64,000 bases of DNA, taken from contig CAIMPI010000042.1 in assembly GCA_903843305.1 (NCBI GenBank), positions 90,514 through 154,513 of the forward strand, written 5' to 3'. The notes below the pieces were generated by a model. It was not told where the DNA came from. It saw only the letters and a list, made by a program, of their open reading frames with translations, and did not search any database. Source of the stretch: an uncultured Chlorobiaceae bacterium (lineage in GTDB: Bacteria; Bacteroidota; Chlorobiia; Chlorobiales; Chlorobiaceae). Shown here piece after piece: positions 27,722 to 36,134 of the stretch (its first letter is position 1; the number at the start of each line of letters is the position of its first letter). Both the position numbers and the translations under genes were made by a program.

Positions 27722-28714
27722 TCAGGGTCGGATGCCGACAGCGCAGACCATCATTGATAAAACGTAGAGCAGTGTTCCAAAAGCGTTGTACCAGACGGCT
27801 TTCTCTTTCGGTTGTGCAATCAGGATTTTTTGCATGGGTAGTTGGGCTGCAAGCAACAGAAGAGCAATTACTGTTGTTGTCATCGATCCTTTTACTACGA
27901 GAATAGAGATGGCGGCAAGCTGCGCGATATCCATAATAACGGCGGCCAGGATGGCGGCCTTTTTTTCTCCGAGTTGTACGGGGATTGAGGCAACTTTACG
28001 GATATTGTCACCGACAATTGACTTGAAGTCATTCAACGTCATAATGCCATGAGCTCCAAGTGAAAAAATAATAGCAAGAGCAATGGTTTCACTTGAAGGA
28101 ATGCCCTGGGTAATTGCAAAACTGCCAGTAAGCCATGCGACCCCCTCGTAGGCAAGGCCTACAATGAGGTTGCCGAACCACCCGTTTCTTTTTGCCCGAA
28201 TCGGGGGGCCGGAATATGCGTGTGACATGAGTACCCCGACAAAAGCTATCGCAACGACATAAGGATGAATTGAAAATGCCACAAGGAAGCCTGTAACGAT
28301 AAGTCCGAAAGTGATAAGCCAACTGGCGGATTTGGAGATTTTGCCAGCCGGAATTGGGCGCTCGGGTTCATTGATGGCATCCACTTCACGGTCGAAGTAG
28401 TCGTTCATTGTTTGCGACATGGCGCACATGAGCGGCCCGGCCAGAAGAATACCTCGCAGAAGAATAGACCAGTTGTCTGAAATACTTTCGCCAGTTGACA
28501 CCACACCGCATGCGAAAGCCCACATGGGAGGAAACCAGGTTACTGGTTTCATGAGCGGCACAATAGCAGATGGCTCAATCCTGAATCCAGGTCTGTTGAC
28601 ATTCTCAAGAGCCTGCTGGATCTCGTTCTGCCGGGAATCGCTCACTCCTGATAAGCGAAGCTTTTCGGCGATGCTTTGCTGCTTTTCAGGATGAAGAGTT
28701 TCTCGTCCGTTCAT
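27722..28714 (-). CDS. bchG: Bacteriochlorophyll a / chlorophyll a synthase (UbiA family)
   Basis: Membrane prenyltransferase that esterifies (bacterio)chlorophyllide with a polyprenyl diphosphate. The 330-residue protein has the [19 protein letters not shown] signature, the first Mg-diphosphate motif [21 protein letters not shown] (from residue 104), the second aspartate motif [10 protein letters not shown] and about eight membrane helices. WFPPMWAF and the absence of a WIPLVWG motif favour the BchG type over cyanobacterial ChlG, but Chlorobi carry two or three paralogues (BchG, ChlG, BchK), so which one this is remains less certain. It is the strongest phototrophy marker in the window. Confidence 0.88.
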   Translation of the reverse strand: MNGRETLHPEKQQSIAEKLRLSGVSDSRQNEIQQALENVNRPGFRIEPSAIVPLMKPVTWFPPMWAFACGVVSTGESISDNWSILLRGILLAGPLMCAMSQTMNDYFDREVDAINEPERPIPAGKISKSASWLITFGLIVTGFLVAFSIHPYVVAIAFVGVLMSHAYSGPPIRAKRNGWFGNLIVGLAYEGVAWLTGSFAITQGIPSSETIALAIIFSLGAHGIMTLNDFKSIVGDNIRKVASIPVQLGEKKAAILAAVIMDIAQLAAISILVVKGSMTTTVIALLLLAAQLPMQKILIAQPKEKAVWYNAFGTLLYVLSMMVCAVGIRP

Positions 28715-28789
28715 GGGTATAGTGTTCCTCGCTCCAGCGTTAAAACAAAGCAGACAGTATACAAGTTTTTTGGCAAAAAAGATAAGGAT

Positions 28790-29845
28790 TTAGTTGAAGC
28801 CTTGCCTGTATTTTGCAGAGAGCTCAGCGTTTATTTTCAAAATTTCATGAAATTTCTGTTCAGATTGGCCGCTCTCCAAAGCATCTTTTGCCATAATAAA
28901 ACCATCATTAATACAGACGGCTTTTCCTGATACATAGCAGGCCATGGCGGTGGTAAACAAGGCTGCGTCAACGTGTGCAACAGGCGCGCTTCCGTCAAGG
29001 ATCTTGCGGATAATAAGTGCGTTGTTATCTTTTCCGCCACCCTGGATTTTCGACAGGGCATGCCTTGTCAGTCCGAACTCTTCGGGATATAGCGTATGCT
29101 GGGTTGCACATCCATTCAGAATTTCGGTAATATATGTTGCACCGTTGAGGCTTGGCTCGTCAAGCGCAATGCCCTCTTCAGTTACCGAATGCACAATGAT
29201 GGCATGGCGGGTTCCTGTCTGTACCAGCACCTCTGCATAGAGTTCCATAAGTTCTCGGTTGAAAACGCCTACAAGCTGCCGTTTTACCCGTGAAGGATTA
29301 ATGAGGGGTCCGAGAATATTGAAGATCGTTCTGATGCCCAGTTCCCGACGGATATTGGCAACTTTCTTCATGGATGGATGGTACAGGGGAGCAAACAGGA
29401 ATGCAAATCCCGTTTGCTGAAACAGCTCTTGTGTTGCATCTGGAGGCAAATCGATAACAAAGCCGAGTGCCTCCAGAACATCTGCGCTTCCACAACTGCT
29501 TGTTACTGAACGATTTCCATGTTTTGCTATAAGGACACCAGCACTGTTTGCAATAATTGATGCGGTTGTTGAAATATTAAAAGTGCCAGCATGGTCTCCG
29601 CCAGTGCCACAGGTATCAATGGCGTCATCATCAAGTATAAGAGTGTTGGCTTTTTCCATCAGGCTGAAGTATGCTCCGGCAGTTTCTGCAGGACTCACTC
29701 CTTTTTTTTGCAGAAGGCTCAGTATTGCGGCAATAACAGTCTCTGAAAAAAGACCATCCATAATGCTGTTCATGCAGAATCTCATTTCCTCCTGTGAAAA
29801 ATGTTCTCCTGCAAGTAGCTTTTCAAGTAATTTTTTTTGTGGCAT
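28790..29845 (-). CDS. trpD: Anthranilate phosphoribosyltransferase
   Basis: Second step of tryptophan synthesis: anthranilate plus PRPP gives phosphoribosylanthranilate. Motifs seen are [17 protein letters not shown] (PRPP loop), [35 protein letters not shown] and [21 protein letters not shown]. The frame is open to 29893; the ATG at 29845 gives [17 protein letters not shown], the usual family start, with 351 residues. No other trp gene is adjacent. Confidence 0.95.
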   Translation of the reverse strand: MPQKKLLEKLLAGEHFSQEEMRFCMNSIMDGLFSETVIAAILSLLQKKGVSPAETAGAYFSLMEKANTLILDDDAIDTCGTGGDHAGTFNISTTASIIANSAGVLIAKHGNRSVTSSCGSADVLEALGFVIDLPPDATQELFQQTGFAFLFAPLYHPSMKKVANIRRELGIRTIFNILGPLINPSRVKRQLVGVFNRELMELYAEVLVQTGTRHAIIVHSVTEEGIALDEPSLNGATYITEILNGCATQHTLYPEEFGLTRHALSKIQGGGKDNNALIIRKILDGSAPVAHVDAALFTTAMACYVSGKAVCINDGFIMAKDALESGQSEQKFHEILKINAELSAKYRQGFN

Positions 29846-29999
29846 GAAGCTGATGTGTTGGCAAATGATTGCAAATTGTGTAAATGTAAACAATAATCAA
29901 GAATTGATGTACATAGTTAAATAATGATGAAGCTTCATTGTCTTGAATGTGCCCAGCAGTGAGTTAATCCGATTTTTTTACGAATCAGAGTGCTTTTTA

Positions 30000-31094
30000 A
30001 TGGATAATCAGCAGATAACGGTGTGCAGGGAAGTGGCTTTCCGGATGGTTTTGAGGAAAATGATGTGTCAGGCGATAGATGCAACTATTGTGACGGATCT
30101 TTCTGTTATTCGTTGGCTGACAGGCTTCAGCGGTTCAAGTGCACGGTTACTGCTTACAAGGGAAAAAAGCTGGCTGTTTACCGATTTTCGCTACAAGGAG
30201 CAGGCCGTAAGAGAGGTGGCGGTGGCTGAAACGGTTATTGCCACTGACGGGTTTGCTGCTGAGCTTGGTTCTGGACGTTATCCTCTCGGTAACATCGTTG
30301 CACTTCAGTCTGATAGTATCACCTGGCACGAGGCAACTATGCTTATCGAACAGATTTTTGGCAAACAGCAAGTGATACCCGTTGACTCATTTTTCGATGA
30401 GTTCAGGATGTTGAAGAATGAGATTGAGCTCTTGAAGATGCTCCGCGCGGTAGAAATCAGTGAACTTGCGCTTGAAAAAGTGCTTCCTATGATTTCGCCA
30501 TCAGTGACGGAGCTTGATATTGCTGCTGAGATTACTTACCAGCAAAAAAAACTTGGCGCGGAAAAAGACTCTTTTGATCCCATTGTTGCTGGAGGGGCAC
30601 GTTCAGCCATGCCTCATGCAACTGCATCAAAAGTCAAGTTCAGGACGGGTGAGCTGATTGTTATCGATATTGGGTGTGTCTATGAAGGGTATGCGTCCGA
30701 CCAGACGAGAACTGTCGCTCTTGGTCATGTTTCAGGTGAAGCCCGGGAGGTTTACCGTATTGTACAGGAAGCTCAAGAGCTTGGTATTGCTTCGGCGAAG
30801 TGTGGAATGATGGCAAAAGAACTTGATGCCAGGGTTCGTTGCTTCATTGCCGCTCACGGCTACGCAGATGAGTTTGGCCACGGCCTTGGTCACGGTGTTG
30901 GTCTCGATGTGCATGAGGAGCCCCGGATCAGCCCAAAAGGAGAGCGAGAGTTGCAGGAAAACATGGTATTTACTATTGAGCCGGGTATTTATCTGCCAGG
31001 TAAATTCGGTGTGCGCATTGAGGACACTGTTGTGATGGGCCCGCATGGTGCTACTCCCTTGCAGCGGTTCAGTAAGGAGTTTATAGAGTTGTGA
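30000..31094 (+). CDS. Xaa-Pro aminopeptidase, M24B family
   Basis: Cytosolic metallopeptidase of 364 residues that removes N-terminal residues before proline. The creatinase-like N-terminal domain is followed by the pita-bread catalytic domain. The five metal ligands are visible: the two Asp in VIDIGCVYEGYASDQTRTV, His in GHGLGHGVGLDVHE, Glu in FTIEPGIY and Glu in VRIEDTVVM. The start at 30000 (MDNQQITVCREV) is chosen for length; the frame is open from 29943. A dipeptidase (PepQ) is the alternative. Confidence 0.9.
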   Translation: MDNQQITVCREVAFRMVLRKMMCQAIDATIVTDLSVIRWLTGFSGSSARLLLTREKSWLFTDFRYKEQAVREVAVAETVIATDGFAAELGSGRYPLGNIVALQSDSITWHEATMLIEQIFGKQQVIPVDSFFDEFRMLKNEIELLKMLRAVEISELALEKVLPMISPSVTELDIAAEITYQQKKLGAEKDSFDPIVAGGARSAMPHATASKVKFRTGELIVIDIGCVYEGYASDQTRTVALGHVSGEAREVYRIVQEAQELGIASAKCGMMAKELDARVRCFIAAHGYADEFGHGLGHGVGLDVHEEPRISPKGERELQENMVFTIEPGIYLPGKFGVRIEDTVVMGPHGATPLQRFSKEFIEL

Positions 31095-31237
31095 ATTGAT
31101 GGAACCCGAAAAAGCTTTTAAAACAGCAAATGGATTTTAATAGCCATTTGGAATAAGGACAAAGAAATGATAAGTTTTTTCTGTATTTTATGCTTGCATA
31201 ATCATACCTGATTTTGGCTCTATGTTCTCGCTAAAAT

Positions 31238-31486
31238 ATGCTAACAATGATTGAAAAAAACGAATTACTGAAAAAAATCAGTGCGATCGAGCAAAGCGAG
31301 GAGTCTGTGATTGCTATTTACTCGAATCATATCCAGCATGTTATCAGATATTCCACACTCGGAAAGGATGTTCAGGTTAAGATACTTGACATGCTGCAAA
31401 AACTGAATTCGGATCTGCAAGAACATAATTCCACCACAAAGGAACTCATTGAATCCATTGTAAAAAGCGGAAAAAATGTTTTTTAA
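31238..31486 (+). CDS. Small helical protein, function unknown, coupled to a NotI-like gene
   Basis: An 82-residue acidic, alpha-helical protein (MLTMIEKNELLKKISAIEQ, LGKDVQVKILDMLQKLNSDL) without known motif. Starts at 31238 or 31250 are both possible; no clear Shine-Dalgarno site precedes either. Its last codons overlap the start of the NotI-like gene by 11 bases, so translation is probably coupled. It could be an accessory or regulatory partner, but this is inference. Confidence 0.55.
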   Translation: MLTMIEKNELLKKISAIEQSEESVIAIYSNHIQHVIRYSTLGKDVQVKILDMLQKLNSDLQEHNSTTKELIESIVKSGKNVF

Positions 31487-32549
31487 CAAAGATTTGCGTG
31501 GATTTTTTGGATCCATCATAGAAACCAAAAAACAAAAGCAAGATATTCTTACGACTCTTGCGTCTAATGTTGATGACATGGATATTGAGGAGACTTCTGA
31601 GCCCGTATACATGGATGATCAACCCCAGCAGAGTCAAGATCTTGTCAATGACTTGCAGGGTAATGATTTGAACCCTCATCATCAATCTCCCGCTCCCCAA
31701 ACTTTTAAACCCAAAACCATAAATATTCTTAAACATCCACTATGTGAGGTTTTTGGTTTTATGGCAACAGACCAGTCGTCCAAGGCACAACGGTACCGTT
31801 CGCACAGGCATTGTCCATTTAATAATAAAGTTCCAAACTGTACCAACGATCAGATAAATAATCCTCTGGGAGTATGCAGTATTTTGCAAAACAACAAGCC
31901 AGTGATAACGTGTCCGATTCGTTTTCGTGAAGACTGGCTGATTACTGATGATGCCGCTTCCTTCTTTTTTGAAGAAAGTGTTAGTTGGGGTTCGTTGACG
32001 GAAGTTCCTTTGAATGATGCTGATGGAAAATCAGCCGGAAATATAGATGTGATGCTCGTCGCTTATGATGAACGAGGCAAAATGATTGATTTTGGGGTGC
32101 TTGAGGTTCATGCCGCATCTATTTCTGGAAATTTGCATGATCCATTCGAGTATTATATGAAAGATCCCAAAGCGAATGCTTTAATGGACTGGGCAGCACA
32201 ACCAAACTACCCACAACCGGATTTTCTTTCTGCAGAAAGAAAAAGTGTTTTTCCGCAGCTTTTATTTAAAGGCCGTATTTTACATTCATGGCATAAAAAA
32301 ATGGCAGTGGCCATTGATAAAAGCTTGTTTGACACGCTTCCGGCGTTGAATCCAGTAAAGAAGGAAGATGCTGATATTGCCTGGCTCATTTACGATCTCG
32401 AACTGACAGCCGGAGATAAGGAACATTATCATCTTAAAAAGATTGGAGAGGTATACACGGCATTTCAACCGACCATGTTAGCTTTAACAGCAATATCTCC
32501 AGGCAATGTTGGCGATTTTGTGAAATTTCTTCCAGAACTGGACAGTTAA
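31476..32549 (+). CDS. NotI-restriction-endonuclease-like family protein, copy 1
   Basis: A 357-residue protein in three parts. Residues 1-45 (MFFNKDLRGFFGSIIETKKQ) are shared with copy 2. Residues 46-85 form an acidic linker with one DQPQQSQDLV unit. From residue 88 on the sequence fits the NotI nuclease family: HRHCPFNNKVPNC, NPLGVCS and ITCPIRFRED give a four-cysteine cluster (C113, C122, C134, C146), as in the metal site of NotI. The putative PD-(D/E)xK core is NIDVMLVAYDERG...DFGVLEVHA: D191, E210 and H212, where NotI itself has Glu-x-Gln. No methyltransferase gene is adjacent. Family membership is my recognition of the pattern, not a search result; cleavage activity is untested. Confidence 0.7.
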   Translation: MFFNKDLRGFFGSIIETKKQKQDILTTLASNVDDMDIEETSEPVYMDDQPQQSQDLVNDLQGNDLNPHHQSPAPQTFKPKTINILKHPLCEVFGFMATDQSSKAQRYRSHRHCPFNNKVPNCTNDQINNPLGVCSILQNNKPVITCPIRFREDWLITDDAASFFFEESVSWGSLTEVPLNDADGKSAGNIDVMLVAYDERGKMIDFGVLEVHAASISGNLHDPFEYYMKDPKANALMDWAAQPNYPQPDFLSAERKSVFPQLLFKGRILHSWHKKMAVAIDKSLFDTLPALNPVKKEDADIAWLIYDLELTAGDKEHYHLKKIGEVYTAFQPTMLALTAISPGNVGDFVKFLPELDS

Positions 32550-32737
32550 AATAATGGTAGCTTCAAGAATTTTGCTTGTGCGTTTGGGTATTTTCTATTC
32601 TGACCGCAAGACAAACTTCAAATAGTCGTGCGAAAGTTGGTTGGCACCAACAAAAAAAACATCTCCTCACTGAGAAGATCAGCCTGCCACTTAAAATATG
32701 AGCACGAAAAGAAAAATGAGTACAGGAAAAAGTATAG

Positions 32738-32929
32738 TTACCTCTCCCAGTGCTCAGATGCAGGAAGACCCGCTATATAGTGAGTCATCATCAAATCCCA
32801 CTCTACCTTCCTGATCTCGGCCAGCGTACATGCAAACCCTTCCTCTCGAATAAATGCGCTTAACCTATCTTTAAGTGCAAGATCTGATTGGAGTTTTTCG
32901 ATGAACTTTTTTGCTTGTTCTTCTGACAT
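32738..32929 (-). CDS. Nif11-like leader-peptide family protein
   Basis: A 63-residue protein with the Nif11 pattern: MSEEQAKKFIEKLQSDLALKDRL, then IREEGFACTLAEIRKVEW. GGGAGC lies 5 bases before the ATG at 32929; the frame is open 12 codons further. Many Nif11-like peptides are precursors of modified peptides and end in a GG cleavage site plus a Cys/Ser/Thr-rich core. This one lacks GG and ends HYIAGLPASEHWER with no cysteine core, so it is more likely a stand-alone Nif11 protein. No modification enzyme is near. Confidence 0.65.
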   Translation of the reverse strand: MSEEQAKKFIEKLQSDLALKDRLSAFIREEGFACTLAEIRKVEWDLMMTHYIAGLPASEHWER

Positions 32930-32965
32930 AATTAGCTCCCGTTGATTAACATCAAAACGAACCAA

Positions 32966-33257
32966 AATAACATCTGAATATATCTGATCTGAGTAATTTC
33001 TTCGCCTGATTTACACATTAGATGTATCCACATCTAACCTCAGATAAAAAAACCTTTACCTTAAAACCAAATTTTCTTGATAAAAGTTCTTTTTTCGCAA
33101 ATACACTTTCCTCAAATGGTGCCACAGAATCGAACCCGAAGCTGCCATTGAAGCATTAGAATTTATATTAATATTCTGTTTGAGTATTGGTCTTATCAGA
33201 ATGAAGGTTGTTTATGACAGTTAAAACAACTTATACCTTACAACTGAAAAGTAAATT
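32966..33257. other. Intergenic region inside the NotI-like island
   Basis: AT-rich spacer between the Nif11-like gene and copy 2. It has no supported ORF. Around 33117-33143 the minus strand reads GGGTTCGATTC followed after eight bases by CCA, which resembles the 3' end of a tRNA but does not fold as one. Confidence 0.4.
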
Positions 33258-33281
33258 ACAACCAGTATTGCTACTGGTTGT
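33258..33281 (-). terminator. Hairpin after NotI-like copy 2
   Basis: A perfect 10-bp stem (ACAACCAGTA with TACTGGTTGT) and a 4-base loop, 30 bases past the stop of the minus-strand gene. The T tract after it is weak (AATTTACTTTT on the minus strand). Confidence 0.6.
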
Positions 33282-33310
33282 GAGGCTAGCTCTGTGAATA
33301 ATCTGTTTAT

Positions 33311-34648
33311 TCAACTGGTCTGTTCCGGCAAAAATTTCACAAAATCATCAACATTGCCTGGAGATATCGCGGTTATAAACGACAGTGTTGATTTGAATTC
33401 CGTGTATACTACATCAATCTTTTTGAGCTGATAACGTTCTTTATCTCCATCAATTATTGATTCAAGATCGTAAATGAGCCAAGCAATATCAGCATCCTCT
33501 TTTTTTACACGATTTAAAGTCGGAAGGGTATCAAACAGGCTTTTATTGATGGCTACTGCCATTTTCTTATTCCATGAATGTAAAATTCCACCTTTAAATA
33601 AAAGTTGAGGGACAAGACTTTTCCTTGCCGCAGAAAGAAAGTCTGGTTGTGGATAGTTCGGTTGTGCTGTCCAATCCATTAACGCATTGGCCTTGGGATC
33701 TTTCATGTAATATTCAAAAGGCTCACGTAAATTTCCTGAAACAAATGCGGCATGAACCTCAAGTGCTCCGAAATCAATTATTTTACCCCGGTCATCATAA
33801 GCGACGAGCATAACATCAATATTTCCTGAAGATTTCCCATTAGCATCGTTCAGAGGCACTTCTGTTAGTGTGCTCCAGCGAGTACCTTCTTCAAAAAAGA
33901 AGGACGCAGCATCATCAGTAATCAGCCAGTCTTCACGAAACCGCACAGGACAGGTGATGACAGGTTTATTGTTATGTAAAATACTGCACACTCCGAGAGG
34001 ATTTTTCGAGTATTTGTTGGTGCAGTTTGGCACCTTATTATTGAACGGGCAATGCCGATGTGAACGGTACCGTTGTGCCTTTGGTGACTGATCAGTTGCC
34101 GTAAAACCAAAAATCTCACCTAACGGATGCTTAATCGTGCTCATGTTATGAAAAGTTTGCGTAGTGGTAGGCTGAAAATGAGTACTCGAATCATGTGGCG
34201 GGATGTCTTCAACAAGCTTAATATTATGCTGAAGTTGATCAACATGTTGTTGATCAGCCATATCTGTTTTTGACAAAGCAGGTTGCGTAGTTACTGGTTG
34301 AAAATAAGCGACAGGCTCAAGCGCCTCGACTTCTTTAACAAGCTCTGGACTCTGCTGAATTTGATCCTCCTGGAGCGGCTCTTCAATATCAGTTTGCTCC
34401 AAAGGTGTTTGCTCAATGAGAGCTTCTTCATAACGGGGTTCTTCGACGTGCTCCACACCGTTAACCAGATCAATACTCTGCTGAATTTGATCGACATGTC
34501 GTTGTTCATCCATGCCTATGCGAAGCAAAGTATCCTTTATGTCCAAATCTTCAACATCAGCCGCAAGAGAATTGAAAATATCACGCTTCTGTTTTTTTAT
34601 CTCCATCATGGAGCCGAAAAATTCAAGCAAATCTTTATTAATAAACAT
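33311..34648 (-). CDS. NotI-restriction-endonuclease-like family protein, copy 2
   Basis: A 445-residue paralogue of copy 1, in opposite orientation. The N-terminal 40 residues (MFINKDLLEFFGSMMEIKKQ) and the whole region from residue 173 match copy 1 closely, including the four cysteines (C200, C209, C221, C233) and the core D278, E297, H299. The linker between them is 88 residues longer and is built of a degenerate 42-residue repeat: DQIQQS/DQLQHN starts at 53, 95 and 137, and YFQP/HFQP at 116 and 158. The upstream 290 bases hold no full partner gene, though a short frame ending TIKKLMASIITS precedes the start. The same caution about activity applies. Confidence 0.7.
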   Translation of the reverse strand: MFINKDLLEFFGSMMEIKKQKRDIFNSLAADVEDLDIKDTLLRIGMDEQRHVDQIQQSIDLVNGVEHVEEPRYEEALIEQTPLEQTDIEEPLQEDQIQQSPELVKEVEALEPVAYFQPVTTQPALSKTDMADQQHVDQLQHNIKLVEDIPPHDSSTHFQPTTTQTFHNMSTIKHPLGEIFGFTATDQSPKAQRYRSHRHCPFNNKVPNCTNKYSKNPLGVCSILHNNKPVITCPVRFREDWLITDDAASFFFEEGTRWSTLTEVPLNDANGKSSGNIDVMLVAYDDRGKIIDFGALEVHAAFVSGNLREPFEYYMKDPKANALMDWTAQPNYPQPDFLSAARKSLVPQLLFKGGILHSWNKKMAVAINKSLFDTLPTLNRVKKEDADIAWLIYDLESIIDGDKERYQLKKIDVVYTEFKSTLSFITAISPGNVDDFVKFLPEQTS

Positions 34649-34939
34649 ATTCTCAGCTTGTTATAATGGATGCCATGAGCTTCTTTATCGTAGGTACTGC
34701 AGGCCAAAATTCAGCTATTTCAAACAATTTGAAAAATAACCTGCACTTTCTATTCGAGTGTTGAAAATCTGAAAAGATGCAATAAGCATAATGTACCAAA
34801 CATCACAAATCAGGAAGCATTTTGTGCGAAATGTATATAAAAAATTTATCATTTCTTTTCTCTTATTCCAAATAGCAGTCATCCATTTAAAATCCAGTCT
34901 TAACAAAGCAGGCGTAAAGCAAGAATGTCCAAAGACTGT
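34649..34939. other. Intergenic region upstream of NotI-like copy 2
   Basis: About 290 AT-rich bases. On the minus strand a frame of about 50 codons ends ...TIKKLMASIITS just before the start of copy 2, loosely like the end TTKELIESIVKS of the small protein before copy 1. It has no start codon with a ribosome-binding site and could be a decayed relative. Confidence 0.3.
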
Positions 34940-36118
34940 TTAAAGTTCCTTATGCAGCAACGTCTTGATATCGGCAGTAAAAGAGGACATGACAAGGAGT
35001 GGATTGGCATTGCGTTCTATAGCGCGGATGGCTTCTTCGGTGATGGTTGAGATCTGAAAAAAATCCGGGTTGGGGAAATTTTTGATAAAACGGTCTATTG
35101 CATCAGTAATATCAGGGTTATTTAGTTCCTGAAAATTCTTATTGATCTTGCGGTGGTTAGCGTCCTGAAAGAAGAGCAGAAGAGCAGCAAGAAATAGGGT
35201 GAGGTTACTGCGTGTAAGATTTTTAGCGTTTTGCTCGCATGAACTGATCGCTTCGTGGAACCGGTTTGGTGATAGTACTTTCCGCAAGTAGTCGAGTGCC
35301 TGGTTACGGAGCATAATCGTTGCGGTTTCTGAAGGGTCGCAGTCGCTGTCGCGATTGTTGATTAACTCCCATGCCAACCGAAGGTTACCTCTTGAGAAAC
35401 TGACGATAAAACTCAGTTCAGGGTCTACAATTTCCGGGCGGTTTTCTTTCAGCCAGAGCAGCAGTTCATGGGTAGTAACTCGTGAAAACCTGATAGCCTG
35501 ACATCTCGAACGGATGGTTGGCAGCAGCGCTTCAGGTCTTGATGAAACAAGAATGAAAATGACGTGGGGTGGCGGTTCTTCAAGCAGTTTCAGAAGCTTG
35601 TTTGCTGCCGAAGGGTGCAGCCTTTCGGCCTGTGAAATAATGAAAATCTTTTGGTTTCCCTTGTTCGGCATGAATATTGCCTTATGCTGAAGAGTGATGA
35701 TTTGTTCGGTTAGAATTCCCATCGATCGCTCCATTGCAGGTGCGAAATAGGGGTTCTGCTTTTTTTGCTCAAGCAGTACATCGTAGCGTTCTTTTGCTTC
35801 GGTAAAGCGCTTGTTCTCTTTTTTTGTGGTGTCGCCCGGATCAAGCAGGGCTGATTCTACAGGAAAAATATACTCCACGTTCGGGTGCATGAACGATTGG
35901 ATTTGCAGGCAATCAGGGCATGACTCACATGATCCAGTCTTATAGCTGGTTGGTGCATTCCGGCAGTTGAGAATGGATGCAATTTCAAAGGCGACAGACT
36001 CTTTTCCGGACCCGTCAGGTCCTGTGAACAAGTAGGCATGAGCAAAACGTCCTGTTTCAAGCGCTTTTTGTAGGACGCAAATCTGTTGTTGCTGACCGAT
36101 AATGTTTTTCCAGCTCAT
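34940..36118 (-). CDS. holB: DNA polymerase III delta' subunit
   Basis: Clamp-loader subunit of 392 residues. It begins MSWKNIIGQQQQICVLQKAL, has the P-loop-like GPDGSGKESVAF, a zinc-binding pattern CRNAP...CESCPDCLQI, the ISQAERLHPSAANKLLKLLEEPP motif and the SRC box ILVSSRPEALLPTIRSRCQ. The insertion of about 60 residues with many charged residues (TKKENKRFTEAKERYDVLLEQ) before the sensor part is a feature of the Chlorobi/Bacteroidetes form. ilvE lies 16 bases upstream on the same strand. Confidence 0.92.
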   Translation of the reverse strand: MSWKNIIGQQQQICVLQKALETGRFAHAYLFTGPDGSGKESVAFEIASILNCRNAPTSYKTGSCESCPDCLQIQSFMHPNVEYIFPVESALLDPGDTTKKENKRFTEAKERYDVLLEQKKQNPYFAPAMERSMGILTEQIITLQHKAIFMPNKGNQKIFIISQAERLHPSAANKLLKLLEEPPPHVIFILVSSRPEALLPTIRSRCQAIRFSRVTTHELLLWLKENRPEIVDPELSFIVSFSRGNLRLAWELINNRDSDCDPSETATIMLRNQALDYLRKVLSPNRFHEAISSCEQNAKNLTRSNLTLFLAALLLFFQDANHRKINKNFQELNNPDITDAIDRFIKNFPNPDFFQISTITEEAIRAIERNANPLLVMSSFTADIKTLLHKEL

Positions 36119-36134
36119 GCCTCTCTTGCCGTGC

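Noticed and set aside
33117..33143. Possible tRNA gene
   Set aside because: Only a T-loop-like string with CCA is present; the stem does not pair and no other arms are found.
34160..34510. Possible CRISPR-like or minisatellite array
   Set aside because: The 126-base period lies within an open coding frame and encodes a linker, with no spacer-repeat structure.
34715..34906. 63-codon minus-strand frame before NotI-like copy 2
   Set aside because: No ribosome-binding site; product is an AT-driven hydrophobic string without a family match.
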